A DNA stretch of 64,000 nt from the NCBI RefSeq assembly GCF_000378425.1, contig NZ_KB899825.1, positions 1-64,000 on the forward strand. The letters are read 5' to 3'. This document shows positions 31,995 through 41,672 of this stretch, in pieces (within the stretch, counting starts at the first letter, position 1; each line of letters starts with the position of its first letter). This DNA is from Cohnella laeviribosi DSM 21336 (GTDB taxonomy: Bacteria > Bacillota > Bacilli > Paenibacillales > Paenibacillaceae). Under the pieces are notes generated by a model, which searched no databases, had not been told where the DNA came from, and saw nothing but the letters and a program-made list of their open reading frames with translations. The position numbers and the translations under genes are program-made.

Positions 31995-33418
31995 AGCCGA
32001 TTAAGCTAATGCGCCGCATCGCAGCCTTGCTGCTCGCGTCGGCCTTGTTGACGGGAGCGTCCGCTTCCGCATTCGCGGAAAGCTCGGCGCAAGCCGATGA
32101 AGTTCGCAAATTGTTGGAGCAGTACCACATCAGCAAGCCTTCGGAATCTTCGCTCGACGAAGCGGCCATCAAGGGGATGGTCGAGTCGTTAAACGATCCG
32201 TATACGGAATATTTTACGCAGGAGGAATGGTCCCTTTTTTCGAGCGGACTGGAACAGAAGTTCGTCGGCGTCGGCATCCGGATGGTGCAGGAGAACGGCG
32301 CGGTTTACGTCGAAGACGTCATTGCGGGCAGCCCTGCCGAGCAGGCCGGACTGCGCGCCGGCGACAAAATCGTCTCCGTCAACGGCAAATCGGCCCTCAA
32401 CATGGGGATGGCCGAGCTGCAGGGGCAGCTGCTGGGCGAGGAGGGAACGAGCGTCTCGATCGGCATTACGCGTAGCACCGGCTCGCACGTGTTCACGATG
32501 GTCCGCAAATCGATCCAGCTGCCGACGGCGACGGGCATTTGGATGGGCGACGGCATCGGCTACCTGAAGCTGGAAGGCTTCACCTCGGACGCCTACGACA
32601 AGTTCGCGGCCGAGCTCGGCAAGCTCGAACGGAAGGGGATAAAGGGACTTGTCATCGATCTGCGGGACAACGGCGGCGGCTACATCGATCAGGCGAAAGA
32701 GATTGCCGGACTGTTCATCCAAAACGGCGTGCTGGCCCACTTGATCGACCGGGACGGCAAGGATCAGTCGCTAACGGTTCAAGGCCAGAGCAAAAACTAT
32801 ACCGTTCGCATTCTCGTCAACGGCAACAGCGCCAGCGCCTCGGAGCTGTTCGCCGGCGCTTTGCAGGACTACGGCATCGCGAAGCTGATCGGCACCCGGA
32901 CGTACGGCAAGGGCGTCGTCCAGCAGTTGATTCCCCTGTCCTCCGGCGGCGTGCTCAAGGTGACGATCGAGGAATATTACACGCCGAACGGACGCAAGGT
33001 GAACGGGACGGGCCTTACGCCCGATATGGCGGTCGCGGGCACCGCGGAGCAGCTGATCGCCGCTTACCGCTCGGCGGGCGGCAAAAAGCTGGCGCTTGCC
33101 GTCGGCAACGGCGCGGTGACCGTCAACAACGTGCGGATGGGGCAGCCGCTTGCGGCCGTCCAGCGCAAAGGGACCTGGTACGTCGGCACGAAGCTGGCGG
33201 CGGCGCTTGTGGGCGCAAGCCTTCGCTACGATGCGGCGTCCAAAACCGTATGGTGGACGTCCGGCGGGACCGTTCACAAGGTGAACGTTTCCGATTCGCG
33301 CCTGCTGAACGAGAACGGCTCGACCTATATCGATGTCAGGCTGCTGGCGAAGTGGTATCCCGGCTTGACCTTTTCTTCCGGCGGCGGGACGCTGAAGCTG
33401 GGCTACGCGGGAGCATGA
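31991..33418 (+). CDS. S41-family C-terminal processing peptidase with stalk-like C-terminal domain
   Basis: A 475-residue exported serine protease of the CtpA/CtpB type. It has a signal sequence (LLLASALLTGASASAFA), a PDZ domain (about 85-165; IAGSPAEQAGLRAGDKIVSVNG) and the protease core with nucleophile Ser in NGNSASASELFAGAL and general-base Lys in RTYGKGVVQ. The last about 110 residues resemble a copper-amine-oxidase-N-like stalk domain. The start is TTG at 31991, overlapping the mutS stop, which suggests translational coupling; ATG 32009 is an alternative. Its place between mutS and mutL is unusual. The substrate is unknown. Confidence 0.85.
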   Translation: MKPIKLMRRIAALLLASALLTGASASAFAESSAQADEVRKLLEQYHISKPSESSLDEAAIKGMVESLNDPYTEYFTQEEWSLFSSGLEQKFVGVGIRMVQENGAVYVEDVIAGSPAEQAGLRAGDKIVSVNGKSALNMGMAELQGQLLGEEGTSVSIGITRSTGSHVFTMVRKSIQLPTATGIWMGDGIGYLKLEGFTSDAYDKFAAELGKLERKGIKGLVIDLRDNGGGYIDQAKEIAGLFIQNGVLAHLIDRDGKDQSLTVQGQSKNYTVRILVNGNSASASELFAGALQDYGIAKLIGTRTYGKGVVQQLIPLSSGGVLKVTIEEYYTPNGRKVNGTGLTPDMAVAGTAEQLIAAYRSAGGKKLALAVGNGAVTVNNVRMGQPLAAVQRKGTWYVGTKLAAALVGASLRYDAASKTVWWTSGGTVHKVNVSDSRLLNENGSTYIDVRLLAKWYPGLTFSSGGGTLKLGYAGA

Positions 33419-33498
33419 TCTAGCGGCGGGCAACCCGCTCGGATACGAACGATTGCCATTATCATATATCTTATCGGTTAGAAAAGGGGGAGTGCGGC

Positions 33499-35577
33499 AT
33501 GGGCGTCATTCGGCTGCTGGACGACCATCTGGCGAACCAGATCGCCGCGGGCGAAGTGGTCGAAAGACCGTCCTCCGTCCTGAAGGAACTGATCGAAAAC
33601 GCGGTGGACGCCGGCGCCACCACCATCGACGTGACCGCGGAAGAGGGCGGCCTTGCGCTGCTGCGGATCGTGGACAACGGCTCCGGCATTTTGCCCGAGG
33701 ATTTGCCGACGGCGTTCGAACGTCACGCCACGAGCAAAATCGCAAGCGGCAAAGACCTGTTCCAGATCGCCACGCTCGGCTTTCGCGGCGAGGCGCTGCC
33801 GAGCATCGCGGCCGTCGCCAAAGTCCGCTGCCTCAGCGCGACGGATTCGAGCGGCCTCGGCCGCGTGCTGGAAATCGAAGGCGGCGTGATCAAGCGCCAC
33901 GAGGACGCCGCGGCGCCCAAGGGCACGGATATGACGGTGCGCGAGCTGTTTTACAACACGCCCGCGCGGTTGAAATACATGAAGACGGTTCAGACGGAGC
34001 TGAGCCATTTGTCGGACGTAATGTACCGCCAGGCGCTGGCCCGTCCCGACATTGCCTTTACTTTCACCCACAACGGCTCGACGCTGCTTCGCACGCCGGG
34101 CAACGGGGACTTGCGCCAGGTCGTCGCCGCCATCTACGGCACCGCTGCGGCCAAGGCGATGGTGCCGCTGTCCGCCGAGCATCCCGACTACGCGCTCGGC
34201 GGACTGACGGCGATGCCCGTGGAGACCCGGTCGAACCGCAATGCGATCACCGTGCTGGTGAACGGCCGCTATATCCGCAGCGCCGCGATCGTTCAGCCGC
34301 TGCTGCAGGCGTACCATACGCTGCTGCCGGTCAACCGGTATCCGCTGGCCGTGCTTCATCTGCGGATGCATCCGTCTTTGCTGGATGTCAACGTCCATCC
34401 GTCCAAGATGGAAGTTCGCTTCAGCAAGGAGCACGAACTGCGCGCGTTCGTGGAGGAGGCCGTGCGGAAGGCGCTCGGCGAGCGGGCGTACATTCCGTCC
34501 GGAACGGCGGTGCGGCAGACGAAGACGCCTCCGTGGGTGCAGGAGCAGCTTCGCTTCCGCGATGCGGCCGCAAGCGATGCGAACGATGCGGTCGGTGCGG
34601 GAGGCACGGGCGGTACGCGCGGTACGGGCGGTTTGGGCGGTTTGGGCGGCGCGGCGGGCCCTTCGGCAGCCGCGCCGGCTGCGGCCGGGGCCGCATCGAT
34701 CGGGGCGTCGCCCGGGGAGCGGCCGGGGGCCGATGCCGGCGAAGCCGTCCGCCGGAATGCGGACGCCCCGCTGGTGCGCGAGGCCGGCGGGAGGCTCGCC
34801 TACGGAACCGGCCCGGCCGCGCGGGAAGCCGCCGCGGGCAGGCCGTACGGCTGGCCCGCCGGGCCGCAGCCTTCGGGAGCCGTTCCGGCCGGCGGAAACG
34901 GCTCCTTCGCGGCGGAAGGCAGGCCGGCGAGCCCGCCCGACCGGCGGGTATGGGAAGCGGCCTATGCGCCGCCCGATTCGGAGCCGAAGGCGGAATTTCC
35001 CGAGCTGCACTGGATCGGCCAACTGCACGGGACGTACATTGTGGCCCAGAACGAAAACGGATTGTACCTGATCGACCAGCACGCCGCGCACGAGCGGATC
35101 AACTACGAGTATTTTTTCGATAAATTTGGACGCCCCCAGGATGCGAGCCAGGAGCTGCTGCTGCCCGTTACGCTTTCGTTCGCGCCCGACGAATTCGCCC
35201 TGCTGCGGACCCGCCTCCACCTTTTCGAGCAGGTCGGCGTATACATGGAGGAATTTGGTGGGAATACCTTAATCGTACGGGCCGTGCCCCACTGGTTTCC
35301 GGAAGGGGACGAGGGGGATATCGTGCGGGAGATGGCCGAGTGGATTTTGAAGGAGCGGTCCGTCGATCTTCGCAAGCTGCGGGAGAAAGCGTCGATCCTG
35401 ACCTCGTGCAAGGCGTCGATCAAGGCGAACCAGTCGCTGACGCGCGAGTCGGGAGAAGCGCTGCTTAGGCGGCTGGCCGGCTGCCGCCAGCCGTTCACGT
35501 GTCCGCACGGCAGACCGATCGTCGTCAGCTTCAGCACCTACGAACTGGAGAAAATGTTCAAGCGGGTGATGTCGTGA
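33499..35577 (+). CDS. mutL: DNA mismatch repair protein MutL
   Basis: A 692-residue MutL: N-terminal GHKL ATPase (RIAxGEV-type IAAGEVVERP, ELIENAVDAG, DNGSGI, GFRGEALPSI), a long Gly/Ala-rich linker (about 350-490), and a C-terminal dimerisation/endonuclease domain. The nuclease motif DQHAAHERINYE (from about 526) fits DQHA(x)2E(x)4E. Organisms with this motif nick the new strand without MutH. The linker contains short GT and GG repeats. The ATG follows GGGGGAGTG. Its stop overlaps the next gene's GTG. Confidence 0.97.
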   Translation: MGVIRLLDDHLANQIAAGEVVERPSSVLKELIENAVDAGATTIDVTAEEGGLALLRIVDNGSGILPEDLPTAFERHATSKIASGKDLFQIATLGFRGEALPSIAAVAKVRCLSATDSSGLGRVLEIEGGVIKRHEDAAAPKGTDMTVRELFYNTPARLKYMKTVQTELSHLSDVMYRQALARPDIAFTFTHNGSTLLRTPGNGDLRQVVAAIYGTAAAKAMVPLSAEHPDYALGGLTAMPVETRSNRNAITVLVNGRYIRSAAIVQPLLQAYHTLLPVNRYPLAVLHLRMHPSLLDVNVHPSKMEVRFSKEHELRAFVEEAVRKALGERAYIPSGTAVRQTKTPPWVQEQLRFRDAAASDANDAVGAGGTGGTRGTGGLGGLGGAAGPSAAAPAAAGAASIGASPGERPGADAGEAVRRNADAPLVREAGGRLAYGTGPAAREAAAGRPYGWPAGPQPSGAVPAGGNGSFAAEGRPASPPDRRVWEAAYAPPDSEPKAEFPELHWIGQLHGTYIVAQNENGLYLIDQHAAHERINYEYFFDKFGRPQDASQELLLPVTLSFAPDEFALLRTRLHLFEQVGVYMEEFGGNTLIVRAVPHWFPEGDEGDIVREMAEWILKERSVDLRKLREKASILTSCKASIKANQSLTRESGEALLRRLAGCRQPFTCPHGRPIVVSFSTYELEKMFKRVMS

Positions 35578-36368
35578 TCGTGACGACAACCGAGCGGCCG
35601 GACGGGCGGCTTGTCGCCAGGGCGCGGCGGCTCGCCGCGGAATTTTCGTGCCGCTATGCGGAAAGAAGGCGCGACACGCTGGCCGGCATGAGGCGCAAAT
35701 ACGCGGATGCCGCGGACGGCGTGCTCGTCGTCGGCAACGAGGGGCTGCGGTTTGTTGCGGACGGGGCGCCCCCGTTGTTTTACCATCCGAGCATGGCGCT
35801 GATTCGCATCAAGCGACTGCGCGAAGGAGGCGGCGACGCGCTCGTCGAAGCGGCGGGAGCGAAGGAGGGCGACCGGGTGCTGGACTGCACGGCGGGGCTC
35901 GGCTCCGATTCGCTCGTGCTGTCCTATGCCGTCGGCGAACGGGGGCGGGTGACGGCGTTGGAGGCTTCGCCGCTGCTGCATGCGATCGTGCGCGAAGGCT
36001 TGAGCGAATACGAGACGGAGCTTCCGGACGTCAACGCCGCCATGCGGAGGATCGAAACGGTTTGCGCCGATCATTTCTCGTATTTGTCGGCCTTGCCGGA
36101 CAACAGCGTCGACATCGTGTATTTCGATCCGATGTTTACGATCCCCGTGCTATCTTCGAGCTCGCTGGAGCCGCTCCGGGCGCACGCCAAGGACGAGCCC
36201 TTGACGGAGGAAGCGGTGCGCGAGGCGCGCAGGGCGGCCCGCAAGCGCGTCGTCCTCAAAGAGCATCGCGGCAGCGGGCAGTTCGAACGGCTCGGATTTC
36301 GCCGCGTCCGGCATTCCGGCTCCGCGGTGGCATATGGAGTGATAGACATACATGACGACAACGATTGA
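35574..36368 (+). CDS. Class I SAM-dependent methyltransferase (RsmJ-like)
   Basis: A 264-residue methyltransferase with SAM motif LDCTAGLGSDSLVLSYAVG, the acidic residue ALEASPL, and the catalytic-type motif YFDPMFTIP. This resembles RsmJ, which methylates guanine in 16S rRNA, but the rRNA target is inference. It starts at GTG 35574, four bases into the mutL stop (GTGA), and its 3' end overlaps miaA by 17 bases, so mutL, this gene and miaA are translationally coupled. Confidence 0.78.
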   Translation: MIVTTTERPDGRLVARARRLAAEFSCRYAERRRDTLAGMRRKYADAADGVLVVGNEGLRFVADGAPPLFYHPSMALIRIKRLREGGGDALVEAAGAKEGDRVLDCTAGLGSDSLVLSYAVGERGRVTALEASPLLHAIVREGLSEYETELPDVNAAMRRIETVCADHFSYLSALPDNSVDIVYFDPMFTIPVLSSSSLEPLRAHAKDEPLTEEAVREARRAARKRVVLKEHRGSGQFERLGFRRVRHSGSAVAYGVIDIHDDND

Positions 36369-37356
36369 CCGCGAAGCCGGCCGGGATACGCGCCCGCCGC
36401 TGCTGGCGCTTGTCGGTCCGACCGCGGTAGGCAAAACCGACCTGAGCCTGAGGATCGCCCGGGCGTTCAACTGCGAAATCATCAGCGGCGATTCGATGCA
36501 GGTGTACCGCGGGATGGACATCGGCACCGCCAAGCTGGCGCCGGAGCTTCGCCGCGGCATCCCGCACCATCTGCTGGATATCCTCGATCCTGCCGAGCCG
36601 TTTTCGGTGGCCGATTTCAAGGCTCGCTGCGAGGAGGCGATACGGGACATTTACGCGCGCGGCAAGCTGCCGTTCATCGTGGGAGGGACCGGGCTGTACG
36701 TCGAATCGGTCTGCTACGGCTACGCCTTCAGCGAGGAAGGCGGGAACCTTGCGCTGAGGGAGAAGCTGAAGCGCTGGGCGGAAGAGCATGGCGCGGAGGC
36801 CCTCCACGAGCGGCTGTCCGGCGTGGATCCGGAGACGGCAGCCAGGCTGCATCCGAATGACGTCCGCCGGGTCGTACGCGCGCTGGAAGTCTATGAAACG
36901 GCCGGCGTGCCTTTCTCGCAGCTTCAGAGCCAGAGAAGAGGAGACGAAAAGACGTCCCCGTATAAGCTTTGCCTCATCGGCCTGACGATGGATCGGGCGG
37001 AGCTGTATCGCCGCATCAATTTGAGAGTCGACCAAATGCTTGAGCAGGGGCTCGTAGACGAGGTGTCCCGGCTGCTCGAAGCGGGCGTGCGGCGCGACGC
37101 AGTGGCGATGCAGGGGCTCGGCTACAAGGAGATCGCGGCTTATCTGGCGGGCGAGACGGACCTGGACACCGCGGTTGAGCTGCTGAAGCGCGATACGCGC
37201 CGGTTCGCCAAGCGCCAGCTGTCCTGGTTCCGCCGCATGAAGGACCTGACGTGGGTCCATGCGGACGCCCGCGAAAAAGACGGCAATCTTTTCGAGGAGA
37301 TTTGTGCTATAATAGCAGGAAAGTTTCGTTGCGATCTTGAATATACTTGTCAATAA
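36352..37356 (+). CDS. miaA: tRNA dimethylallyltransferase MiaA
   Basis: A 334-residue enzyme that adds the isopentenyl group to A37 of tRNAs reading UNN codons. Motifs are P-loop GPTAVGKTD (22-30), [41 protein letters not shown] and [12 protein letters not shown]; the C-terminal [17 protein letters not shown] is typical. The ATG overlaps the preceding methyltransferase gene. The hfq promoter lies within its last 50 bases. Confidence 0.97.
   Translation: MTTTIDREAGRDTRPPLLALVGPTAVGKTDLSLRIARAFNCEIISGDSMQVYRGMDIGTAKLAPELRRGIPHHLLDILDPAEPFSVADFKARCEEAIRDIYARGKLPFIVGGTGLYVESVCYGYAFSEEGGNLALREKLKRWAEEHGAEALHERLSGVDPETAARLHPNDVRRVVRALEVYETAGVPFSQLQSQRRGDEKTSPYKLCLIGLTMDRAELYRRINLRVDQMLEQGLVDEVSRLLEAGVRRDAVAMQGLGYKEIAAYLAGETDLDTAVELLKRDTRRFAKRQLSWFRRMKDLTWVHADAREKDGNLFEEICAIIAGKFRCDLEYTCQ
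37305..37313 (+). promoter_or_regulatory. Extended -10 promoter for hfq
   Basis: TGCTATAAT (37305-37313) is an extended -10 box inside the miaA 3' end, about 65 bases before the hfq start. No clear -35 is seen. Confidence 0.6.
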
Positions 37357-37384
37357 TCTTTTATGGCGATGGGGGTTACCGGTA

Positions 37385-37627
37385 ATGAACAAGTCCATTA
37401 ACATCCAGGATACGTTTCTGAATCAGCTTCGCAAAGACAGTATTCCGGTTACGGTCTATTTGACCAACGGATTTCAAATCCGCGGCGTGGTGCGCGCTTT
37501 TGACAATTTTACGATTGTCATTGACAGCGAAGGCCGTCAACAGATGGTCTACAAGCATGCCATCAGCACGTTTACGCCGCAGCGCAACGTATCCTTGCAA
37601 CAGCAGGACTCGGGTTCGGAAGCCTGA
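37385..37627 (+). CDS. hfq: RNA chaperone Hfq
   Basis: An 80-residue Sm-like hexameric RNA-binding protein. Sm1 region: [19 protein letters not shown] with [13 protein letters not shown]; Sm2 motif YKHAIST. The ATG at 37385 is preceded by GGGGGTTACCGGT; the frame is open upstream but that overlaps miaA. Order miaA-hfq is conserved in Bacillales. It has its own promoter in miaA and a strong terminator after it. Confidence 0.97.
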   Translation: MNKSINIQDTFLNQLRKDSIPVTVYLTNGFQIRGVVRAFDNFTIVIDSEGRQQMVYKHAISTFTPQRNVSLQQQDSGSEA

Positions 37628-37701
37628 TCGGGCCTCCGTTCACGGCGGAAAATGAAACTTTTCGCCCCCACACTACGTCTAACCTGAATAGACCGGCCAC
37701 C

Positions 37702-37733
37702 GAGCAACCCCTAGGCGGGTTGCTCCTTCTTTT
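37702..37733 (+). terminator. Terminator after hfq
   Basis: Perfect 9-bp stem GAGCAACCC/GGGTTGCTC (37702-37710, 37717-37725) then CTTCTTTT. Confidence 0.85.
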
Positions 37734-37788
37734 GAGCCGTGCGGGCAACAGCAGAGAAACCGACTGTGAATAAAGGGGGAAATACTCC

Positions 37789-40434
37789 ATGAGAAAGACA
37801 GCTTCGCCCGGAAAAGCCGGGAAACGCCCCGCAAAGTCCCGTTCCAAACAAAAACGAAGAATCGGCCTGATCTGGCTGTTGTTCGTCATTTTGTTCGCAG
37901 CCGTCTGCGCCGTCGTCGGATACTTGCTGGTCATCCTGAACGGCGAGCGCATCCTCAGCCAGAATATAGACAAGCTGAACAATATGGACAAGGCTTCGAT
38001 CATCGTGGACGCAAACGGCAATGAACTGGCCAAGATGTACGTCTCCGAGGGCAACCGGGAATATGTGCCGATCAGCAAAATCCCGAAGCTCGTGCAGCAG
38101 GCGTTCATCGCGACCGAGGACAAGCGGTTCTACGAGCATAGCGGCGTCGATCTGTTCGGGATTGCGCGCGCGCTCGTCAAGGACGTGATCGCCCGCAGCG
38201 CCGTCGAGGGCGCCAGCACGATTACGCAGCAGCTTGCGAGAAACATTTTCCTGAGTTCGGACAAGACGCTGTTCCGCAAAGGAACGGAGGCGTCGATCGC
38301 GCTCGCGCTTGAAAACCACAAGTCGAAAGACGAAATTCTGGAAATGTATTTGAACCGGATTTATTTCGGCAGAGGCCAGTACGGCATCAAGACGGCCGCC
38401 AAATATTATTTCGGCGTCGACGACTTGGAAGATTTGAAGCTGTGGCAAATCGCCACGCTGGCCGGCATGCCGAAGGCGCCCAACACCTACAACCCGTTGA
38501 AAAATCCGGAAAAATCGAAAGAACGCCGCGCCGTCGTGCTCTCCTTGATGGAGGAGCAAGGCTACATCACCGAAGCGCAGAAGCAGGAGGCGATGGCCGC
38601 GGAATACGATCCGAGCGTCGTGCCGGAGAAAAGCTCCCGTTACGCCGCGTTCGTCGACTACGTCGTCGACGAGGCGCAGCAAGTGCTGGGCATTAGCGAG
38701 GAAGAGCTGCTTGCGGGCGGCTACACGATCAAGGCGACGATCGATACGAAGGCTCAGGAAGCGATTGAGGATGCGTTTGCCGATCCCGACAATTTCGAGA
38801 AAAGCGTAGACGACATCCCGATGCAGGGCTCGATGGTGATTCTGAACCAGCATGACGGTTCGATCGTCGCGATAGCCGGGGGACGCGATTACAGCACGAA
38901 GAACCTGAACCGGGTCACCAGCCAGCGCCAGCCGGGCTCCTCGTTCAAGCCGATCGTTTCCTACGGTCCGGCGATCGAAACGGGCGACTGGTTCCCCTGG
39001 TCGACGCTGCGGGACGACAAAGTCTGCTACGACAACGGAAAATATTGCCCGACCGACTCCAACGCGAGAAAATATATCGGACCGGTCAGCATGAAGGAAG
39101 CGATCCGCGAATCCCGCAACCAGCCGGCCGTCTGGCTGCTCAACGAGATCGGCGTCCAGACCGGGGTCGAATTTGCCGGCAGGCTCGGCATCGAGCTCGG
39201 ACCGGACGACCGCAACCTCGCCATCGCGCTCGGCGGCCTTACGCACGGCGTCACGCCGATCCAAATGGCGCGGGCCTATGCCGCCTTCGCCAACGGAGGA
39301 TTGCTGCCGACGCCGCACAGCATATCGGAAATTACGGACGCTTCCGGCGATATCGTATACGAGTTTAAACCGCCCAAAAACAACCGCGTCATGAAAGAAG
39401 AGACCGCTTATTACGTGACGGACATTTTGAAAGGCGTCGTCGAGGGCGGCACCGGCAAGCGGGCGAAAATCAGCGGACGCACGGTTGCCGGCAAGACGGG
39501 AACGACGCAGCTTGGGCTGAAGGGCATCAAAGATTCCGCGGGCAACCGCGACGTCTGGTTCGTCGGCTATACGCCGGAGCTGACCGCCGCCGTGTGGATG
39601 GGGTACGACAAGACGGACAAGGACCATTACGTAAAGAACAGCAGCGGCCAGGCCGCCGCCTTGTTCTCCAAGGTTATGTCCAAGGTGCTCAAAAACTACG
39701 AGAAGCAATCGTTCCCCGAGCCGAGCGGCATTCAGAAGGAAGCGCAAGGCCCCGGAGCCGTCACCGGGCTTACGGCGAACTACAATTCGCAGCAGGTGTC
39801 CGTCGAGCTTAGCTGGAACGCGGTCGAGGGGGATGGCATCACCTACAAAATTTACCGCAAGGAAGCGAGCGAAGCCGGCTTCAGCCTGCTGGCCGAAACG
39901 GCCGAGCCCGCGTACGAGGATATGGCGATCTTGCCGGAGATGACGTATACGTACTACGTCAAAGCTTATTCGTCGGCGCTGAACCTGGAAGGCAAGCCGT
40001 CGGCCGGCGTTACCGTCAAGGTGACGACCGAGCTGGATACGTCGCCGGAGCCCAGTCCGGACGAAGGGACGGGGCTTCCGTCCGACAACCCGGATGAAGG
40101 CAACGGCACCGGAGACGGCACCATAACCGACGGAACCGGCAACAACAACGGGGAAATCGGCAACGGCGGCGGCAACGCGATCGGAAATCCGAGCGGCAAC
40201 GAGAACGGAATCGACCGAGGCAACGGCCGCGGGAACGGCCGCGGGAACCGCGGAGACGGCAACGGACGCGGCAACGGCGGCGGCAATGCCGGCGGAAACG
40301 GCCAGGAATGGGGAGATATTTCGAACAGTCCTTCCCCGGAACCGGGCTCCGTTTCCCCGTCTCCCGCGCAGCCTTCCGTTCCGGCGACGAATTCGGAAGG
40401 GCAGGCGGTCCCGCTTCCCGGCCAAACGCCCTGA
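37789..40434 (+). CDS. Class A penicillin-binding protein 1A
   Basis: An 881-residue bifunctional murein synthase, anchored by one membrane helix (about 23-46). The glycosyltransferase domain has the catalytic Glu in EDKRFYEHSGVD (about E110) and GASTITQQLARN. The transpeptidase domain has S384-x-x-K387 (SSFK), SRN (in ESRNQPAVW) and KTGT (from K569). A fibronectin-III-like domain (about 655-745) follows, then a low-complexity tail rich in Gly, Asn and Arg (RGNGRGN repeats) and Pro/Ser. It polymerises and crosslinks peptidoglycan outside the membrane. It stands alone between two terminators; the ATG follows GGGGGAAA. Confidence 0.95.
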   Translation: MRKTASPGKAGKRPAKSRSKQKRRIGLIWLLFVILFAAVCAVVGYLLVILNGERILSQNIDKLNNMDKASIIVDANGNELAKMYVSEGNREYVPISKIPKLVQQAFIATEDKRFYEHSGVDLFGIARALVKDVIARSAVEGASTITQQLARNIFLSSDKTLFRKGTEASIALALENHKSKDEILEMYLNRIYFGRGQYGIKTAAKYYFGVDDLEDLKLWQIATLAGMPKAPNTYNPLKNPEKSKERRAVVLSLMEEQGYITEAQKQEAMAAEYDPSVVPEKSSRYAAFVDYVVDEAQQVLGISEEELLAGGYTIKATIDTKAQEAIEDAFADPDNFEKSVDDIPMQGSMVILNQHDGSIVAIAGGRDYSTKNLNRVTSQRQPGSSFKPIVSYGPAIETGDWFPWSTLRDDKVCYDNGKYCPTDSNARKYIGPVSMKEAIRESRNQPAVWLLNEIGVQTGVEFAGRLGIELGPDDRNLAIALGGLTHGVTPIQMARAYAAFANGGLLPTPHSISEITDASGDIVYEFKPPKNNRVMKEETAYYVTDILKGVVEGGTGKRAKISGRTVAGKTGTTQLGLKGIKDSAGNRDVWFVGYTPELTAAVWMGYDKTDKDHYVKNSSGQAAALFSKVMSKVLKNYEKQSFPEPSGIQKEAQGPGAVTGLTANYNSQQVSVELSWNAVEGDGITYKIYRKEASEAGFSLLAETAEPAYEDMAILPEMTYTYYVKAYSSALNLEGKPSAGVTVKVTTELDTSPEPSPDEGTGLPSDNPDEGNGTGDGTITDGTGNNNGEIGNGGGNAIGNPSGNENGIDRGNGRGNGRGNRGDGNGRGNGGGNAGGNGQEWGDISNSPSPEPGSVSPSPAQPSVPATNSEGQAVPLPGQTP

Positions 40435-40490
40435 CCGGGGCGCAGCGGCGACGCGCTTGCCGCGCTTGGCCGGCGAATACGCCGAATATC

Positions 40491-40514
40491 GGGAACAAGC
40501 GTACGCTTGTTCCC
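40491..40514 (+). terminator. Terminator after the PBP gene (24-bp palindrome)
   Basis: GGGAACAAGCGT (40491-40502) and ACGCTTGTTCCC (40503-40514) form a perfect palindrome followed by TTT. Confidence 0.75.
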
Positions 40515-40560
40515 TTTCCATGCTTTTCGAACCTTTTTAATGGACAAGGAGCCGTGAGCC

Positions 40561-41001
40561 ATGAAATGCGTGAAAGTGACGAACGAAGCGCAATTGAACG
40601 ATTGCCTTCGCATACGCAAGACCGTATTTGTGGAGGAGCAGGGCGTTCCCGAGGACCTGGAGCTGGATGAATACGACACCGTCGACGGCTCCTGCCGCCA
40701 CTGGCTTGTCCTTAGCGAGGGGAAAGCCGTTGCGGCGGGGCGCTGGCGCGAATACGAGCCCGGAACGGCCAAATTTCAGCGGATCGCCGTTTTGCTGCCC
40801 TTCAGGGGCCTAGGCGTCGGCAGAAAGCTGATTGAAGCGATGGAAGAGGACGCGAAAGCGTCCGGCTACGGAAAAGCCGTGCTGGACAGCCAGTGCGCCG
40901 CGGAACGGTTTTACCGCAAGCTCGGTTATGTCACGGTCTCCGCGGAGCCATTTTACGACGCGAATATTTTGCATGTCCGGATGGAAAAAAGCTTGCGCTG
41001 A
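40561..41001 (+). CDS. GNAT-family N-acetyltransferase
   Basis: A 146-residue acetyltransferase of the GNAT fold, ElaA/YjcF-like: RIRKTVFVEEQGVPEDLELDE near the start, acetyl-CoA loop VLLPFRGLGVGRKLIEAM, then LDSQCAAERFYRKLGY. It moves an acetyl group from acetyl-CoA to an unknown amine. The ATG follows AAGGAGCC. A DUF402 gene begins 98 bases downstream. Confidence 0.88.
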   Translation: MKCVKVTNEAQLNDCLRIRKTVFVEEQGVPEDLELDEYDTVDGSCRHWLVLSEGKAVAAGRWREYEPGTAKFQRIAVLLPFRGLGVGRKLIEAMEEDAKASGYGKAVLDSQCAAERFYRKLGYVTVSAEPFYDANILHVRMEKSLR

Positions 41002-41099
41002 AGAAAGCGGCGGAAGCGGAAGATCGCCCCGTTCGCTGGTGGCTGAAGGTAAGTTGTGGTAAGCTTTGTTTAAATCTGCTTACCGGGGACGAATAAGAG

Positions 41100-41672
41100 A
41101 TGAAACGTAAATTTTCGGACCGGGCCAACTGGCGCCGGATCTTAAAGAAGAGCTATGCTTGTTTTACGCTGGACGAACCGTCGTTTCGGGGGTTTGTCAC
41201 CTTTTACAAAATTCACGAACTGCGCGATCCGCTATGGAAGGAATATAACGGCCGGCGCATGTGCCTTGCGGACAAAGGGTATTTGTGGATGCAGCACTTT
41301 CCGCGGGGGGAACATTATGTGGTGACGACGATGTTCGACGACAAGGGCCAGGTCGTGCAATGGTATATCGACGTCTGCAAAACGCAAGGGATGACCGAAC
41401 AGCAGGTGCCGTGGTTCGACGATCTGTATTTGGACATCGTGGTGCTGCCGACCGGCGAGACGCTGCTGCTGGACGAAGACGAGCTGGAGGAAGCGCTCGA
41501 CGACGGACTCATTACCGAGCGCGACTCGGCTCTCGCCCAGCGTACGGCGGACAAGGTACTCGCCATGATCCGGCACAAGCGGTTTCCTTATTTCGAGTTA
41601 AGCCGGGAGCATCGCCGGACGATGCTTCCGCGGCTGGGGTGGGAGCTTGGAAAAGATGAACGGAAGCGCTGA
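41100..41672 (+). CDS. DUF402 nucleoside tri-/diphosphatase family protein
   Basis: A 190-residue DUF402 protein. Conserved pieces are HYVVTTMFDDKGQVVQWYIDVCK, VPWFDDLYLDIVVLP and LLLDEDELEEALDDGLI, which include the acidic metal ligands. The Staphylococcus homologue hydrolyses nucleoside tri- and diphosphates; activity here follows by homology. Its last 17 bases overlap the start of the DUF218 gene, so the two are coupled. Confidence 0.85.
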   Translation: MKRKFSDRANWRRILKKSYACFTLDEPSFRGFVTFYKIHELRDPLWKEYNGRRMCLADKGYLWMQHFPRGEHYVVTTMFDDKGQVVQWYIDVCKTQGMTEQQVPWFDDLYLDIVVLPTGETLLLDEDELEEALDDGLITERDSALAQRTADKVLAMIRHKRFPYFELSREHRRTMLPRLGWELGKDERKR

